The notes beneath the pieces are model-generated. The model was given only the letters and a program-made list of their open reading frames with translations. It was not told the origin of the DNA and did no database searches. The translations under genes and the position numbers were made by a program. From Pseudomonadota bacterium (GTDB lineage: Bacteria; Pseudomonadota; Gammaproteobacteria; Burkholderiales; Burkholderiaceae_C): a stretch of DNA of 64,000 nucleotides. The first letter of the stretch is position 1, and the number at the start of each line of letters is the position of its first letter. The stretch lies in NCBI GenBank assembly GCA_021815805.1, contig JAKAZQ010000005.1, positions 1-64,000 of the forward strand. Direction: 5' to 3'. This document shows, in pieces, positions 36,385 to 44,695 of this stretch.

Positions 36385-36560
36385 GGCTGGCGATGGCGCA
36401 CCGCGCCGGGGCGGTGCATGCGAATGGGCAGGAGTCCACATTGTCCGACGCCGGGCTCGGCGCGGTCGCCCGCGTCGGCTGCGCGGTTCCGCGCATGGCT
36501 CTCGTGGCGCGGCCGTTCATTTCGTTCATAATCGGTGGTTTCGATCAGGAGGGGATTTCC

Positions 36561-37682
36561 ATGCGCATAGGCGTTGCGGCGGAAAGCGTGGCCGGCGAAG
36601 CGCGCGTTGCAGCCACCGCGGAGACGGTCAAGAAACTGGTTGCGCAGCAACACGAGGTTCTGGTGCAGGCCGGCGCGGGCGCGCGTGCGGGCGTGCTCGA
36701 TCCCGACTATGCGGCGGCCGGAGCGAAACTGGTCGATGCGCAACAGGCGCTCGGCGCCGACGTCGTGCTCAAGGTGCGTCGCCCGCAGCCCGACGAACTC
36801 GCCCTGATGCGTCCCGGCAGCGCCGTCGTGGGCATGCTCGAGCCTTTCGACAGCGCCGGACTGCAGGCGCTGGCAGCCGCCGGCCTGAGCGCCTTCGCGC
36901 TGGAGGCCGCGCCGCGCACGACGCGCGCGCAAAGCCTCGACGTGCTGTCCAGCCAGGCGAACATCGCCGGCTACAAGGCGGTGCTGGTGGCGGCCGATCT
37001 GTACCCGCGCTTCATGCCCATGCTGATGACCGCCGCCGGCACCGTGAAGGCGGCGCGCGTGGTGATCCTCGGCGCCGGCGTGGCTGGGCTGCAGGCGATC
37101 GCCACGGCCAAGCGCCTGGGCGCCGTGGTCGAGGCCTCCGACGTGCGGCCGGCGGCGCGTGAACAGGTCGAGTCCCTCGGCGCCAGGTTCATCGACGTGC
37201 CGTTCGAGACCGACGAGGAGCGCGAGATCGCCCAGGGGGTGGGCGGTTACGCGCGCCCGATGCCGTCATCGTGGCTGGCGCGCCAGGCCGAGCAGGTGGC
37301 GGCGCGCGTGCGCCAGGCCGACATCGTCATCACCACCGCGCTGATTCCCGGGCGCCGCGCGCCGGTGCTGGTGAGCGAGGACATGGTGCGTTCGATGCGC
37401 GCCGGCTCGGTGCTGGTCGACATGGCGGCGGCGCAGGGCGGCAACTGCCCGCTCACGGAACCCGATCGCGTGCTGCAAAAGCATGGCGTGACCCTGGTCG
37501 GGCACACCAACCTGCCGGCGCTGATGGCCGCCGATGCGTCGAGCCTGTATGCGCGCAACGTGCTCGATTTCCTGAAACTCGTGCTGGACAAGGAAAAGGG
37601 CCTGGTGCTGGACCTGCAGGACGACATCGTCGAGGCCTGCCTGGTGGCCCACGGCGGCGAGGTGCGGCGCAAGAATGCCTGA
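36561..37682 (+). CDS. pntAA: NAD(P) transhydrogenase subunit alpha part 1
   Basis: The NAD(H)-binding domain I of the proton-translocating transhydrogenase, encoded separately; 373 residues. The Rossmann motif [20 protein letters not shown] and [18 protein letters not shown] are visible. AGGAGGGG lies upstream of the ATG at 36561. The complex transfers hydride from NADH to NADP+, driven by the proton gradient. The split alpha subunit (pntAA and pntAB) plus pntB is the three-gene form common in alpha- and betaproteobacteria. Confidence 0.96.
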   Translation: MRIGVAAESVAGEARVAATAETVKKLVAQQHEVLVQAGAGARAGVLDPDYAAAGAKLVDAQQALGADVVLKVRRPQPDELALMRPGSAVVGMLEPFDSAGLQALAAAGLSAFALEAAPRTTRAQSLDVLSSQANIAGYKAVLVAADLYPRFMPMLMTAAGTVKAARVVILGAGVAGLQAIATAKRLGAVVEASDVRPAAREQVESLGARFIDVPFETDEEREIAQGVGGYARPMPSSWLARQAEQVAARVRQADIVITTALIPGRRAPVLVSEDMVRSMRAGSVLVDMAAAQGGNCPLTEPDRVLQKHGVTLVGHTNLPALMAADASSLYARNVLDFLKLVLDKEKGLVLDLQDDIVEACLVAHGGEVRRKNA

Positions 37683-37723
37683 ATATCCCGAACCGGGGCC
37701 GCCACGGCCCGAGGAGAAGCAAC

Positions 37724-38026
37724 ATGCATGAGATTTCCCCCCTGATCATCAATCTGACCATTTTCGTGCTGTCGATCTACGTCGGATACCACGTGGTCTG
37801 GAACGTCACGCCTGCGCTGCACACGCCGCTGATGTCGGTGACCAATGCGATTTCCGCGATCATCATCGTCGGCGCCATGCTCGCCGCCGCGCTTACCGTG
37901 ACTCCGGTCGGTCGCATCATGGGGATGCTGGCCGTGGCGATGGCCGCGGTCAACGTGTTCGGCGGTTTTCTGGTGACCCGACGCATGCTGGCAATGTTCA
38001 AGAAGAAGGAGCGTTCGGCCTCGTGA
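37724..38026 (+). CDS. pntAB: NAD(P) transhydrogenase subunit alpha part 2
   Basis: The first membrane part of domain II, 100 residues with three hydrophobic helices ([56 protein letters not shown]) and a basic C-terminus KKKERS. GAGGAGAA precedes the ATG. It lies between pntAA and pntB with short spacers and acts in the same inner-membrane complex. Confidence 0.95.
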   Translation: MHEISPLIINLTIFVLSIYVGYHVVWNVTPALHTPLMSVTNAISAIIIVGAMLAAALTVTPVGRIMGMLAVAMAAVNVFGGFLVTRRMLAMFKKKERSAS

Positions 38027-38063
38027 ATCCCGCGCGCCGGACCATCCCGCACAAGGATCCGTC

Positions 38064-39503
38064 ATGACCCTCAGCATGAATCTGGTCACCCTGTTGTATC
38101 TCGTCGCCTCGGTGCTGTTCATCCAGGCGCTGAAGGGGCTTTCCCATCCCGCCTCCAGCCGTCGCGGCAACCTGTTCGGCATGCTGGGCATGGCCCTCGC
38201 GGCGCTCACCACGGTCGCGCTGATCGTCAAGATCGGGGGCGCCGCCGGTGCTTCCGGGCTGAGCTACGTGCTGATCGCGCTGGTCGTCGGCGGTGCCATC
38301 GGCACCGTCATGGCCAGGCGCGTGCAGATGACCAAGATGCCCGAACTCGTCGCCTTCATGCACAGCATGATCGGCCTGTCGGCGGTGTGCATCGCGATCG
38401 CCGAGGTGGCCGAGCCGTACGCCTTCGGCATCGTCTCGGCGCCCGGCATGGCGCTGCCCCACGGCAATCGCGTCGAACTGTTCATCGGCACGATCGTCGG
38501 CGCCATTACGTTCAGCGGCTCGGTCATCGCCTTCGGGAAACTGTCCGGCAAGTACAAATTCCGCCTGTTCCAGGGCGCGCCGGTGCGGTTTGCCGGCCAG
38601 CACAAGCTGAATCTCGCGCTCGCGCTGGCCACCCTCGGGCTCGGCCTGGCGTTCTGGTACAGCGCGCACTGGACGCCGTTCCTGCTCATGCTGGCGCTCG
38701 CCTTCGTGCTCGGCGTGCTGATCATCATCCCGATCGGCGGTGCCGACATGCCGGTGGTCGTGTCGATGCTCAACAGTTATTCGGGCTGGGCGGCGGCGGG
38801 CATCGGGTTCTCGCTGGAAAACAGCATGCTGATCATCGCCGGCAGTCTGGTCGGCTCGAGCGGCGCGATCCTCTCGTACATCATGTGCAAGGCGATGAAC
38901 CGTTCGTTCTTCAATGTGATCCTGGGCGGTTTCGGCGGCGAGTCGGCGGCTCCCGGAGAAGCCGGCGCGCAGCAGCGCAGCGTGCGTTCGGGCAGTCCCG
39001 ACGACGCCGCGTTCATTCTCGCCAACGCGGAGAGCGTGATCATCGTGCCCGGCTACGGGCTGGCCGTGGCTCGCGCGCAGCATGCGCTGAAGGAACTTGC
39101 CTTGAAACTCACGGAGCACGGCGTGAGCGTGAAGTACGCGATCCACCCGGTGGCGGGTCGCATGCCGGGGCACATGAATGTGCTGCTGGCCGAGGCAGAA
39201 GTGCCCTACGACCAGGTTTTCGAGATGGAGGACATCAATCCCGAGTTCGCGCAAGCCGACGTCGCGGTCGTGCTGGGTGCCAACGACGTGGTGAACCCGG
39301 CGGCACGCAATGATCCGAAATCGCCCATCGCCGGCATGCCGATTCTGGATGCCTACAAGGCGAAGACGGTCATCGTGAACAAACGTTCGATGGCTACCGG
39401 CTATGCCGGGCTGGATAATGAACTGTTCTACCTCGACAAAACCATGATGGTGTTCGGGGATGCGAAAAAGGTCATCGAGGACATCGCGAAGGCCGTCGAA
39501 TAA
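38064..39503 (+). CDS. pntB: NAD(P) transhydrogenase subunit beta
   Basis: A 479-residue subunit with about nine membrane helices followed by the NADP(H)-binding domain III. Domain III has VIIVPGYGLAVARAQHAL, YAIHPVAGRMPGHMNVLLAE, LGANDVVNPAA and IVNKRSMATGYAG, all family hallmarks. With PntAA and PntAB it forms the proton-pumping transhydrogenase that supplies NADPH. A strong terminator follows 25 bases after the stop. Confidence 0.97.
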   Translation: MTLSMNLVTLLYLVASVLFIQALKGLSHPASSRRGNLFGMLGMALAALTTVALIVKIGGAAGASGLSYVLIALVVGGAIGTVMARRVQMTKMPELVAFMHSMIGLSAVCIAIAEVAEPYAFGIVSAPGMALPHGNRVELFIGTIVGAITFSGSVIAFGKLSGKYKFRLFQGAPVRFAGQHKLNLALALATLGLGLAFWYSAHWTPFLLMLALAFVLGVLIIIPIGGADMPVVVSMLNSYSGWAAAGIGFSLENSMLIIAGSLVGSSGAILSYIMCKAMNRSFFNVILGGFGGESAAPGEAGAQQRSVRSGSPDDAAFILANAESVIIVPGYGLAVARAQHALKELALKLTEHGVSVKYAIHPVAGRMPGHMNVLLAEAEVPYDQVFEMEDINPEFAQADVAVVLGANDVVNPAARNDPKSPIAGMPILDAYKAKTVIVNKRSMATGYAGLDNELFYLDKTMMVFGDAKKVIEDIAKAVE

Positions 39504-39528
39504 GACAGGCGCAGGCCGCAGGCTTGCG

Positions 39529-39556
39529 AAAAGGCCGCCGTCGAGGCGGCCTTTTT
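39529..39556 (+). terminator. Intrinsic terminator after pntB
   Basis: AAAAGGCCGCC / GGCGGCCTTTT forms a perfect 11-bp stem with loop GTCGA and a T run. It ends the pnt operon before the H-NS gene. Confidence 0.88.
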
Positions 39557-39656
39557 GTTTTTCGATTTTCTGGTTTACCATTCGTCCATTCTTGCCCCCT
39601 GCAGCGACAGGTGGGCGCACCCTGTTCCTGGCCCGCGCCAATCACCGGAGGTTTCG

Positions 39657-39959
39657 ATGTCCTCGTACAAGGAATTGCTGTCCCAGATCGAAGTACTCAA
39701 GCAGCAGGCCGAATCCCAGCGCAAGGCCGAGATCGCCTCCGTCGTCGCGGATATTCGCGCGAAAATGCAGGAGTACGGCATCACGGCGAGCGACCTGGGT
39801 TCCGGCGGTCGCGGCTCGCGCAGCCGTGGCATGACCGTGGCCGCGAAATATCGCCACCCGCGCACCGGCGAAACCTGGACCGGGCGCGGCAAGATGCCCA
39901 AGTGGCTGCAGGCCGAGGTGAACGCCGGCAAGCGCAAGGAAGACTTTCTCATCGTCTGA
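39657..39959 (+). CDS. H-NS family nucleoid-associated protein
   Basis: A 100-residue DNA-binding protein. The N-terminal half is a coiled-coil oligomerisation helix (SYKELLSQIEVLKQQAESQR). The C-terminal domain has the H-NS core: YRHPRTGETWTGRGKMPKWL. Such proteins silence AT-rich DNA. GGAGG lies 6 bases upstream of the ATG at 39657. The AT-rich promoter of the Crp/Fnr-type gene 700 bases downstream is the most obvious local target, which is inference only. Confidence 0.94.
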   Translation: MSSYKELLSQIEVLKQQAESQRKAEIASVVADIRAKMQEYGITASDLGSGGRGSRSRGMTVAAKYRHPRTGETWTGRGKMPKWLQAEVNAGKRKEDFLIV

Positions 39960-40047
39960 GTCACGCGACGGCCTGCCCGGCGGGCCGTCGCTGCACCGCG
40001 GCGCCGTGCCATCGGCACGGCGCGCGCCCGGCTTTGCCGGTAGCCGC

Positions 40048-40148
40048 GCGCAGGCGCTGCGGGATGAGCTGCAAGGCGCCCAAGCCAAGGCCAGGCGGGG
40101 CGCCTGGCCTGCTTGGGCTACGCCGCAGATCGCCCGCAGCGCCTGCGC
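40048..40148. repeat. Large imperfect hairpin in a gene-free stretch
   Basis: The 16-mer GCGCAGGCGCTGCGGG (40048-40063) pairs perfectly with 40133-40148. Inside it, GCCCAAGC (40078-40085) pairs with 40111-40118 and GGCCAGGCG (40089-40097) with 40101-40109 around a 3-nt loop. It may be one copy of a dispersed intergenic repeat. The surrounding stretch 39960-40702 has no credible gene; frames in it are Arg/Ala/Pro-rich with no recognisable domain. Confidence 0.7.
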
Positions 40149-40440
40149 CCGAAGGGTTGGGGCAGATCGGGCGCTGGTCGCACCCCGGATCTCGCGCGTG
40201 CGCCCAGCCCGCGCTGCGATCCGGCGCACGCCGATCATCCCGGTTCTGCACCAACGCGACCCCCTGCGGTATTTCAACAGCCTGCCAGGCGCCGGTGTCC
40301 AGGCTGCCGCGCCTGCGGCAGTGCCGCGCCAACACGGCGCGCTGCGCTCGCAGTCCTTGTCGGCGCGGCTTCCCGTACCCGTGTGCTCGCCCGCGCGTAG
40401 CGTGAGCGCGAGGCAGCCTCGCTGGCTGCCGTCCATGCCG

Positions 40441-40488
40441 CGTGCCATGCGGCGTGCCATGCGGCGTGCCATGCGGCGTGCCATGCGG
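40441..40488. repeat. Tandem repeat, 4 x 12 bp (CGTGCCATGCGG)
   Basis: Four perfect head-to-tail copies lie in the non-coding stretch between the H-NS and Crp/Fnr-type genes. There are no spacers, so it is not a CRISPR array. Copy number is likely to vary between strains. Confidence 0.9.
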
Positions 40489-40596
40489 CGTCGACCCGCC
40501 CGGGCCGCAGCGTGCGCCGCGCGCACTCGGCGACCCCCGCCGGCAAGGGTCGCCGTGTACGCCCGCGCTCACGCCGAACAAACGTCAGGATTTCGG

Positions 40597-40653
40597 TTCC
40601 GAATGTTCCTTTGTACGCCTTTGATATAAAACTTTACATTCCGTAACGTTCCT
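40597..40653 (+). promoter_or_regulatory. Promoter region of the Crp/Fnr-type gene with two direct repeats
   Basis: TTCCGAATGTTCCT (40597-40610) and TTCCGTAACGTTCCT (40639-40653) start 42 bp apart, about four helical turns. They flank a -10-like TATAAA at 40625-40630. The segment is clearly more AT-rich than its surroundings. The repeats are candidate operator sites, perhaps for autoregulation. Confidence 0.45.
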
Positions 40654-40702
40654 GGCTGGGCTTCTCGACGCAGATCTGTCGAAAAATTGCACAAAAAGCC
40701 CA

Positions 40703-41482
40703 ATGAAAGCCAAAGACGTTCTCAATCTGCCTAGGTGCTGTCCCTGGATGTCAGGCCTGGATGAGTCCGCGCTGGAGCGCGTACGACAGGACCTTGTGGT
40801 GCACAGTGTCGACGCCGGCAGCATCGTCTGCCAAGGCGGAGAGCCGACGCGTCACTGGATCGGCGTGTTCAGCGGTCTGCTGCTGATGGGCTCCGGCGCG
40901 GAGCATGCGCCACTCTCCATGCACGCGGTTGCGCCCGGAGGATGGATCGGCGACGACACCCTGGCCGGCGAGGAGCGCTGGCCCGCCGATTTGCGGGCAC
41001 TGCGCAAATGCCAGATCGGCATGCTGCCCGCCGACACCTATTTCTGGCTGCGCGAGCGCAGCCTGACGTTCACCCAGTTGCTGCTGGCGCGACTGGAGCA
41101 GCGCCTGCGCCAATGCTCACGCCATCTGCAGCACGGGCGCCCCCACGGCGCCGACGAGCGCGTGGCGCAGACCCTGCTCGGCCTGTTCGACCCGGTGCTG
41201 CACCCGGCGGTCGGGCAGAGCCTGCGCATCACCCAGGAGGAACTGGCCGAGATCTGCCGCCTGTCGCGCCAGCGCGTCAACCAGGCCCTGCAGCGCCTTG
41301 CGCTGGAAGGCGCGCTGCGTCTGCGATACGGGGGCCTCGAGCTGGCCGGAATCCACGGACTGCGCGCCTTCGCGCAGCGCAGCGGCGCGGTCGCGGCGGC
41401 GGATGGCGGCGGCGACCAACCGACCGGCACCGCCGATACGCCGGGCGCACCGCTGCTGGATGGCGAGCCCAGCTGCGCCTGA
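40703..41482 (+). CDS. Crp/Fnr-family transcriptional regulator
   Basis: A 259-residue regulator. The N-terminal cyclic-nucleotide-binding-like beta-roll (about residues 15-125) contains VVHSVDAGSIVCQGGEPTRH. The C-terminal helix-turn-helix includes LRITQEELAEICRLSRQRVN. Three cysteines lie near the N-terminus (CC) and in QGG context, but the four-cysteine Fnr cluster motif is not seen, and the cAMP-binding RxS motif is not evident. The ligand is therefore unknown. The C-terminal tail is low-complexity. Translation starts at ATG 40703 without a strong Shine-Dalgarno sequence. Two direct repeats flank its promoter. Confidence 0.88.
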   Translation: MKAKDVLNLPRCCPWMSGLDESALERVRQDLVVHSVDAGSIVCQGGEPTRHWIGVFSGLLLMGSGAEHAPLSMHAVAPGGWIGDDTLAGEERWPADLRALRKCQIGMLPADTYFWLRERSLTFTQLLLARLEQRLRQCSRHLQHGRPHGADERVAQTLLGLFDPVLHPAVGQSLRITQEELAEICRLSRQRVNQALQRLALEGALRLRYGGLELAGIHGLRAFAQRSGAVAAADGGGDQPTGTADTPGAPLLDGEPSCA

Positions 41483-41527
41483 GCCGGGCGTCATAGCCCG
41501 GTGCCAGGCGCGCAGGCGCGCAGCGCG

Positions 41528-41546
41528 GACCCTAGAATGAAGGGTC
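41528..41546 (+). promoter_or_regulatory. mlaF promoter: -10 TAGAAT inside a short inverted repeat
   Basis: GACCCT (41528-41533) and AGGGTC (41541-41546) form a perfect 6-bp inverted repeat around AGAATGA. The -10 hexamer TAGAAT is at 41533-41538. Transcription would start near 41545, just before the large hairpin. Confidence 0.45.
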
Positions 41547-41548
41547 TT

Positions 41549-41597
41549 TGCACGACTGCGCGGGCGGCGATCGCATCGCCGCCCGCGCAGTCGTGCA
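41549..41597 (+). promoter_or_regulatory. 23-bp perfect hairpin in the mlaF 5' leader
   Basis: Bases 41549-41571 are the exact reverse complement of 41575-41597, with a 3-nt loop (CGC). No T run follows, so it does not look like a terminator. It lies at the predicted 5' end of the mla mRNA, 19 bases before the mlaF ATG. Confidence 0.85.
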
Positions 41598-41616
41598 GTT
41601 CCGCTGCACCTGCTGC

Positions 41617-42447
41617 ATGCCCGAATCCACCACGAAGCCTCTTGTCGAGTTCGAACGCGTCGGCTTCGCCTACGACGCGCGAGCCGTGCTGGGCGACATC
41701 AGCCTGCGCGTGCTGCCGGGGGAACTCGTGGCCGTCATGGGCGCTTCGGGTGGCGGCAAGACCACCCTGCTGCGCCTGATCGGCGGCCAGTTGCGCCCCA
41801 CCACCGGCGAGGTGCGTTTCGATGGCGAGTCGGTCGCCGGCATGAGCCACGCGCGCCTGTATGCGGCGCGCCGCCGCATGGGCATGCTGTTCCAGATGGG
41901 CGCGCTGTTCACCGACCAGACGGTGTTCGACAACGTGGCCTTCGCGTTGCGCGAGCACACCCGCCTGGCCGAGCCGATGATCCGCGACCTCGTGCTCATG
42001 AAGCTGCATGCCGTCGGCCTGCGCGGTGCGCGCGATCTCTACCCGGCACAGTTGTCGGGCGGCATGGCGCGTCGCGTCGCGATGGCGCGCGCGGTCGCCC
42101 TCGATCCCGCGCTGGTCATGTATGACGAACCGTTCGCCGGCCTCGACCCGATCTCCCTGGGCATCTCGGCGCGCCTGATCCGTACCCTGAACGACGCGCT
42201 CGGCTTGACCAGCATCGTCGTTTCGCATGACGTCGAGGAGACATTCGCCATCGCCGACCGCGTGTTCATCCTGGGCAACGGACGCCTGCTGGCGCAGGGA
42301 ACGCCGGACGAACTGCGCGCCAGCACGGAACCACTGGTGCATCAGTTCGTGCGGGGAGAGCCCGATGGCCCTGTGCGATTCCACTACCCAGCCCCGTCCC
42401 TGCGCGAGGATTTCCTGGGTGATGCAAGCCATGGGGCGCGTCCATGA
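41617..42447 (+). CDS. mlaF: Phospholipid ABC transporter ATP-binding protein MlaF
   Basis: ATPase of the Mla system, which moves phospholipids between the inner and outer membranes and keeps the outer leaflet asymmetric. The 276-residue protein has Walker A GASGGGKTT, the signature LSGGMARRVAMARA and Walker B ALVMYDEPFAGLDP. The ATG at 41617 (MPESTTKPL) is taken as the start; upstream codons lie within the 23-bp hairpin. No good Shine-Dalgarno sequence is seen. Its stop overlaps the mlaE start (ATGA). Confidence 0.95.
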   Translation: MPESTTKPLVEFERVGFAYDARAVLGDISLRVLPGELVAVMGASGGGKTTLLRLIGGQLRPTTGEVRFDGESVAGMSHARLYAARRRMGMLFQMGALFTDQTVFDNVAFALREHTRLAEPMIRDLVLMKLHAVGLRGARDLYPAQLSGGMARRVAMARAVALDPALVMYDEPFAGLDPISLGISARLIRTLNDALGLTSIVVSHDVEETFAIADRVFILGNGRLLAQGTPDELRASTEPLVHQFVRGEPDGPVRFHYPAPSLREDFLGDASHGARP

Positions 42448-43232
42448 AGGCGCTGCTGCAGGGTCTCGCCAGCGTCGGCGCCGCCACGCGTCGCGTGCTC
42501 TCCGATCTCGGCTGGGGGCTGCGCCTGTTCCTGCGCCTCGCGCTGCTGCTGCCGGCCGCGCTGCGACGCCCGCGGCTGGTGTCGCAGCAGGTGTACTTCC
42601 TGGGCAACGACTCGCTGCTCATCATCGCCGTATCCGGTCTGTTCGTGGGTTTCGTGCTCGGACTGCAGGGCTACTACACCCTGTCGCGCTACGGCGCGTC
42701 GAGTTCGCTCGGCCTGGTCGTCGCGCTGTCGCTGGTGCGCGAACTCGGCCCGGTGGTCACCGCGCTGCTGTTCGCCGGGCGCGCCGGCACGTCGCTGACC
42801 GCGGAGATCGGCCTCATGAAGGCCGGCGAGCAGATCTCGGCCATGGAAATGATGGCCGTCGACCCGCTGGCACGCGTGCTGGCCCCGCGCTACGCCGCCG
42901 GCATCATCGCCATGCCGCTGCTGGCGGCCGTGTTCAGCGCCGTGGGCATTCTCGGTGGCTACGTCGTGGGCGTGCTGCTCATCGGCGTCGATCCGGGCGA
43001 GTTCTGGGGGCAGATGCAGGCCGGCGTCGACGTGTTCAAGGACGTCGGCAACGGTGTGGTCAAGAGCCTGGTGTTCGGCGTCGCCGTCACCTTCGTGGCC
43101 CTGTATCAGGGATGGCGCGCGCAGCCCACGCCCGAGGGCGTTTCGCGGGCCACGACGCGCACCGTGGTCATCGCGTCCCTCGCCGTGCTGGGGCTGGATT
43201 TCATGCTCACCGCGCTGATGTTCAGCACCTGA
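42444..43232 (+). CDS. mlaE: Phospholipid ABC transporter permease MlaE
   Basis: Inner-membrane permease of the Mla complex; 262 residues with five or six helices. The family signatures FVLGLQGYYTLSRYGASSSLG, ELGPVVTALLFAGRAGTSLTAE-type loop (split here as ELGPVVTALLFAG and TSLTAEIGLM) and GGYVVGVLLIGVDPGEFW are present. It is translationally coupled to mlaF by a 4-base overlap and followed by mlaD. Confidence 0.96.
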   Translation: MKALLQGLASVGAATRRVLSDLGWGLRLFLRLALLLPAALRRPRLVSQQVYFLGNDSLLIIAVSGLFVGFVLGLQGYYTLSRYGASSSLGLVVALSLVRELGPVVTALLFAGRAGTSLTAEIGLMKAGEQISAMEMMAVDPLARVLAPRYAAGIIAMPLLAAVFSAVGILGGYVVGVLLIGVDPGEFWGQMQAGVDVFKDVGNGVVKSLVFGVAVTFVALYQGWRAQPTPEGVSRATTRTVVIASLAVLGLDFMLTALMFST

Positions 43233-43257
43233 GCCCGGAGCGGGCAAGGAAACCATC

Positions 43258-43722
43258 ATGGAAAAACGTTCGATTGACGTCTGGGTCGGGCTGTTCGTGC
43301 TCATCGGCGCCGCCGCGCTGTTGTTCCTGGCCCTGAAGGCCGGAAATCTGCTGAGCCTGAATTTCGCACCGAGCTACGACGTGACCGCGCGCTTCGACAA
43401 CATCGGCGGGCTCAAGGCCGACGCCCCGGTGAAAAGCGCAGGCGTGGTCGTCGGCCGCGTCGCCGCGATCCGCTTCGACAACCAGAGTTTCCAGGCCGAC
43501 GTGATCATGGCGCTGGACAAGCGCTACAGCTTTCCCGCGGACACCTCCGCCAAGATTCTCACGTCCGGTTTGCTGGGCGACCAGTACATCGGCCTTTCAC
43601 CAGGCGCGTCCGACAAGAATCTTCGCAATGGCGACGTGATTCAAAACACGCAATCGGCCATCGTGCTTGAAAATCTGATCGGCCGCTTCCTGTACGACAA
43701 GGCGGCGGGCGCAGGCCAGTGA
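43258..43722 (+). CDS. mlaD: MCE-domain substrate-binding protein MlaD
   Basis: A 154-residue protein anchored by one N-terminal helix (VGLFVLIGAAALLFLALKAG), with a single MCE domain (about residues 38-120: YDVTARFDNIGGLKADAPVK through LTSGLLGDQYIGLSPG). Family members form a hexameric ring with a hydrophobic pore in the periplasm, attached to MlaFE. AGGAAA lies upstream of the ATG. Confidence 0.95.
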   Translation: MEKRSIDVWVGLFVLIGAAALLFLALKAGNLLSLNFAPSYDVTARFDNIGGLKADAPVKSAGVVVGRVAAIRFDNQSFQADVIMALDKRYSFPADTSAKILTSGLLGDQYIGLSPGASDKNLRNGDVIQNTQSAIVLENLIGRFLYDKAAGAGQ

Positions 43723-43759
43723 GCCCCTACCGCAGATGCCCCGTGGGCAGGAGAACCCG

Positions 43760-44632
43760 TTGATTCCTTTTGCACAGGCGCGCATGCGACGCGCACAATC
43801 CGCGCAACCGCGTGCTCCGAGGGCCGCCTGCGCTGCGCTGCTGCTGGGCGCCGCGCTGCTGCTGGGCGGCTGCGCGACGCAGCAGCCCCAGGATCCGCTG
43901 CAGCCCTACAACCGGGCGATGTTCCGCATCAACAGCGACATCGACAAGGTGGTATTCAAGCCGGTGGCGACCGGTTATCGCAACATCACGCCGTCGCCGG
44001 TACGGCGCGGCGTCAGCAATTTCTTCGGCAACCTCGACGACATCTGGTCCACCGGCAACGATTTCCTGCAGGGCCATGTCGCGCAGGGCTTCAACGGCAT
44101 CATGCGGGTCAGCCTGAACTCGGTCTTCGGCTTTTTCGGCGTGATCGACCTTGCCACGCCGCTGGGGCTGTACAAGCAGCCCAATGATTTCGGGCTTACG
44201 CTGGCGCGCTGGGGCGTCGGATCCGGTCCGTACATCGTGTTGCCCATCCTGGGGCCGTCGACGCTGCGCGACAGCGTCGGCAGCGGAGTGGACATCGCCT
44301 ACGCCCCCGGCGTGAACAATGTGCGTGACGTCGCGCAGCGCGACGCGCTGGTGGCGCTGCGCCTGATCAACCAGCGCGCGGCGCTGCTCAGTACCACCGA
44401 CCTGCTGGAGCAGATCGCCATCGATCCCTACATCTTCACCCGCGACGCGTACCTGCAACGCCGCCGGGCGCAGGTCAGCGACGTGCGCCACACGGGAGTG
44501 CTTGCCACCATGCCGGCCGACGATTCCGGCGAGGGCGGCGCGGGTGCCGCGGCGCCCGACGACGCCGGCGGCGCGCGGGACGTCCCCGCCATGGCGGACT
44601 CGTCGCCTGCGCCCGCCGCGCCGCGGCACTGA
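43760..44632 (+). CDS. mlaA: Outer-membrane lipoprotein MlaA (VacJ)
   Basis: Outer-membrane component that removes phospholipid from the outer leaflet, about 290 residues. A lipoprotein signal (AALLLGAALLLGGCATQ) is followed by the VacJ domain: DPLQPYNRAMFRINSDID, GVSNFFGNLDDIWSTGNDFL and GLTLARWGVGSGPYIVLPIL. The C-terminal tail is Ala/Gly/Asp-rich. Start: AGGAG at 43749-43753 is 6 bases from TTG 43760, so TTG is preferred to ATG 43736, which lacks a ribosome-binding site; ATG 43784 is another option. Having mlaA inside the mlaFED-C-B run is typical of betaproteobacteria. Confidence 0.92.
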   Translation: MIPFAQARMRRAQSAQPRAPRAACAALLLGAALLLGGCATQQPQDPLQPYNRAMFRINSDIDKVVFKPVATGYRNITPSPVRRGVSNFFGNLDDIWSTGNDFLQGHVAQGFNGIMRVSLNSVFGFFGVIDLATPLGLYKQPNDFGLTLARWGVGSGPYIVLPILGPSTLRDSVGSGVDIAYAPGVNNVRDVAQRDALVALRLINQRAALLSTTDLLEQIAIDPYIFTRDAYLQRRRAQVSDVRHTGVLATMPADDSGEGGAGAAAPDDAGGARDVPAMADSSPAPAAPRH

Positions 44633-44695
44633 TCAGCGCCACGTTCGCGCTCGCCTCGCCCGGCGCGGCGCAGCGCCAGACCTTCGGAGATCACC

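Noticed and set aside
40441-40488. Short CRISPR array
   Set aside because: The units are contiguous 12-mers with no spacers, and no cas gene is present.
41549-41597. Intrinsic terminator before mlaF
   Set aside because: The stem is strong but no T run follows on either side, and the hairpin lies downstream of the likely promoter.
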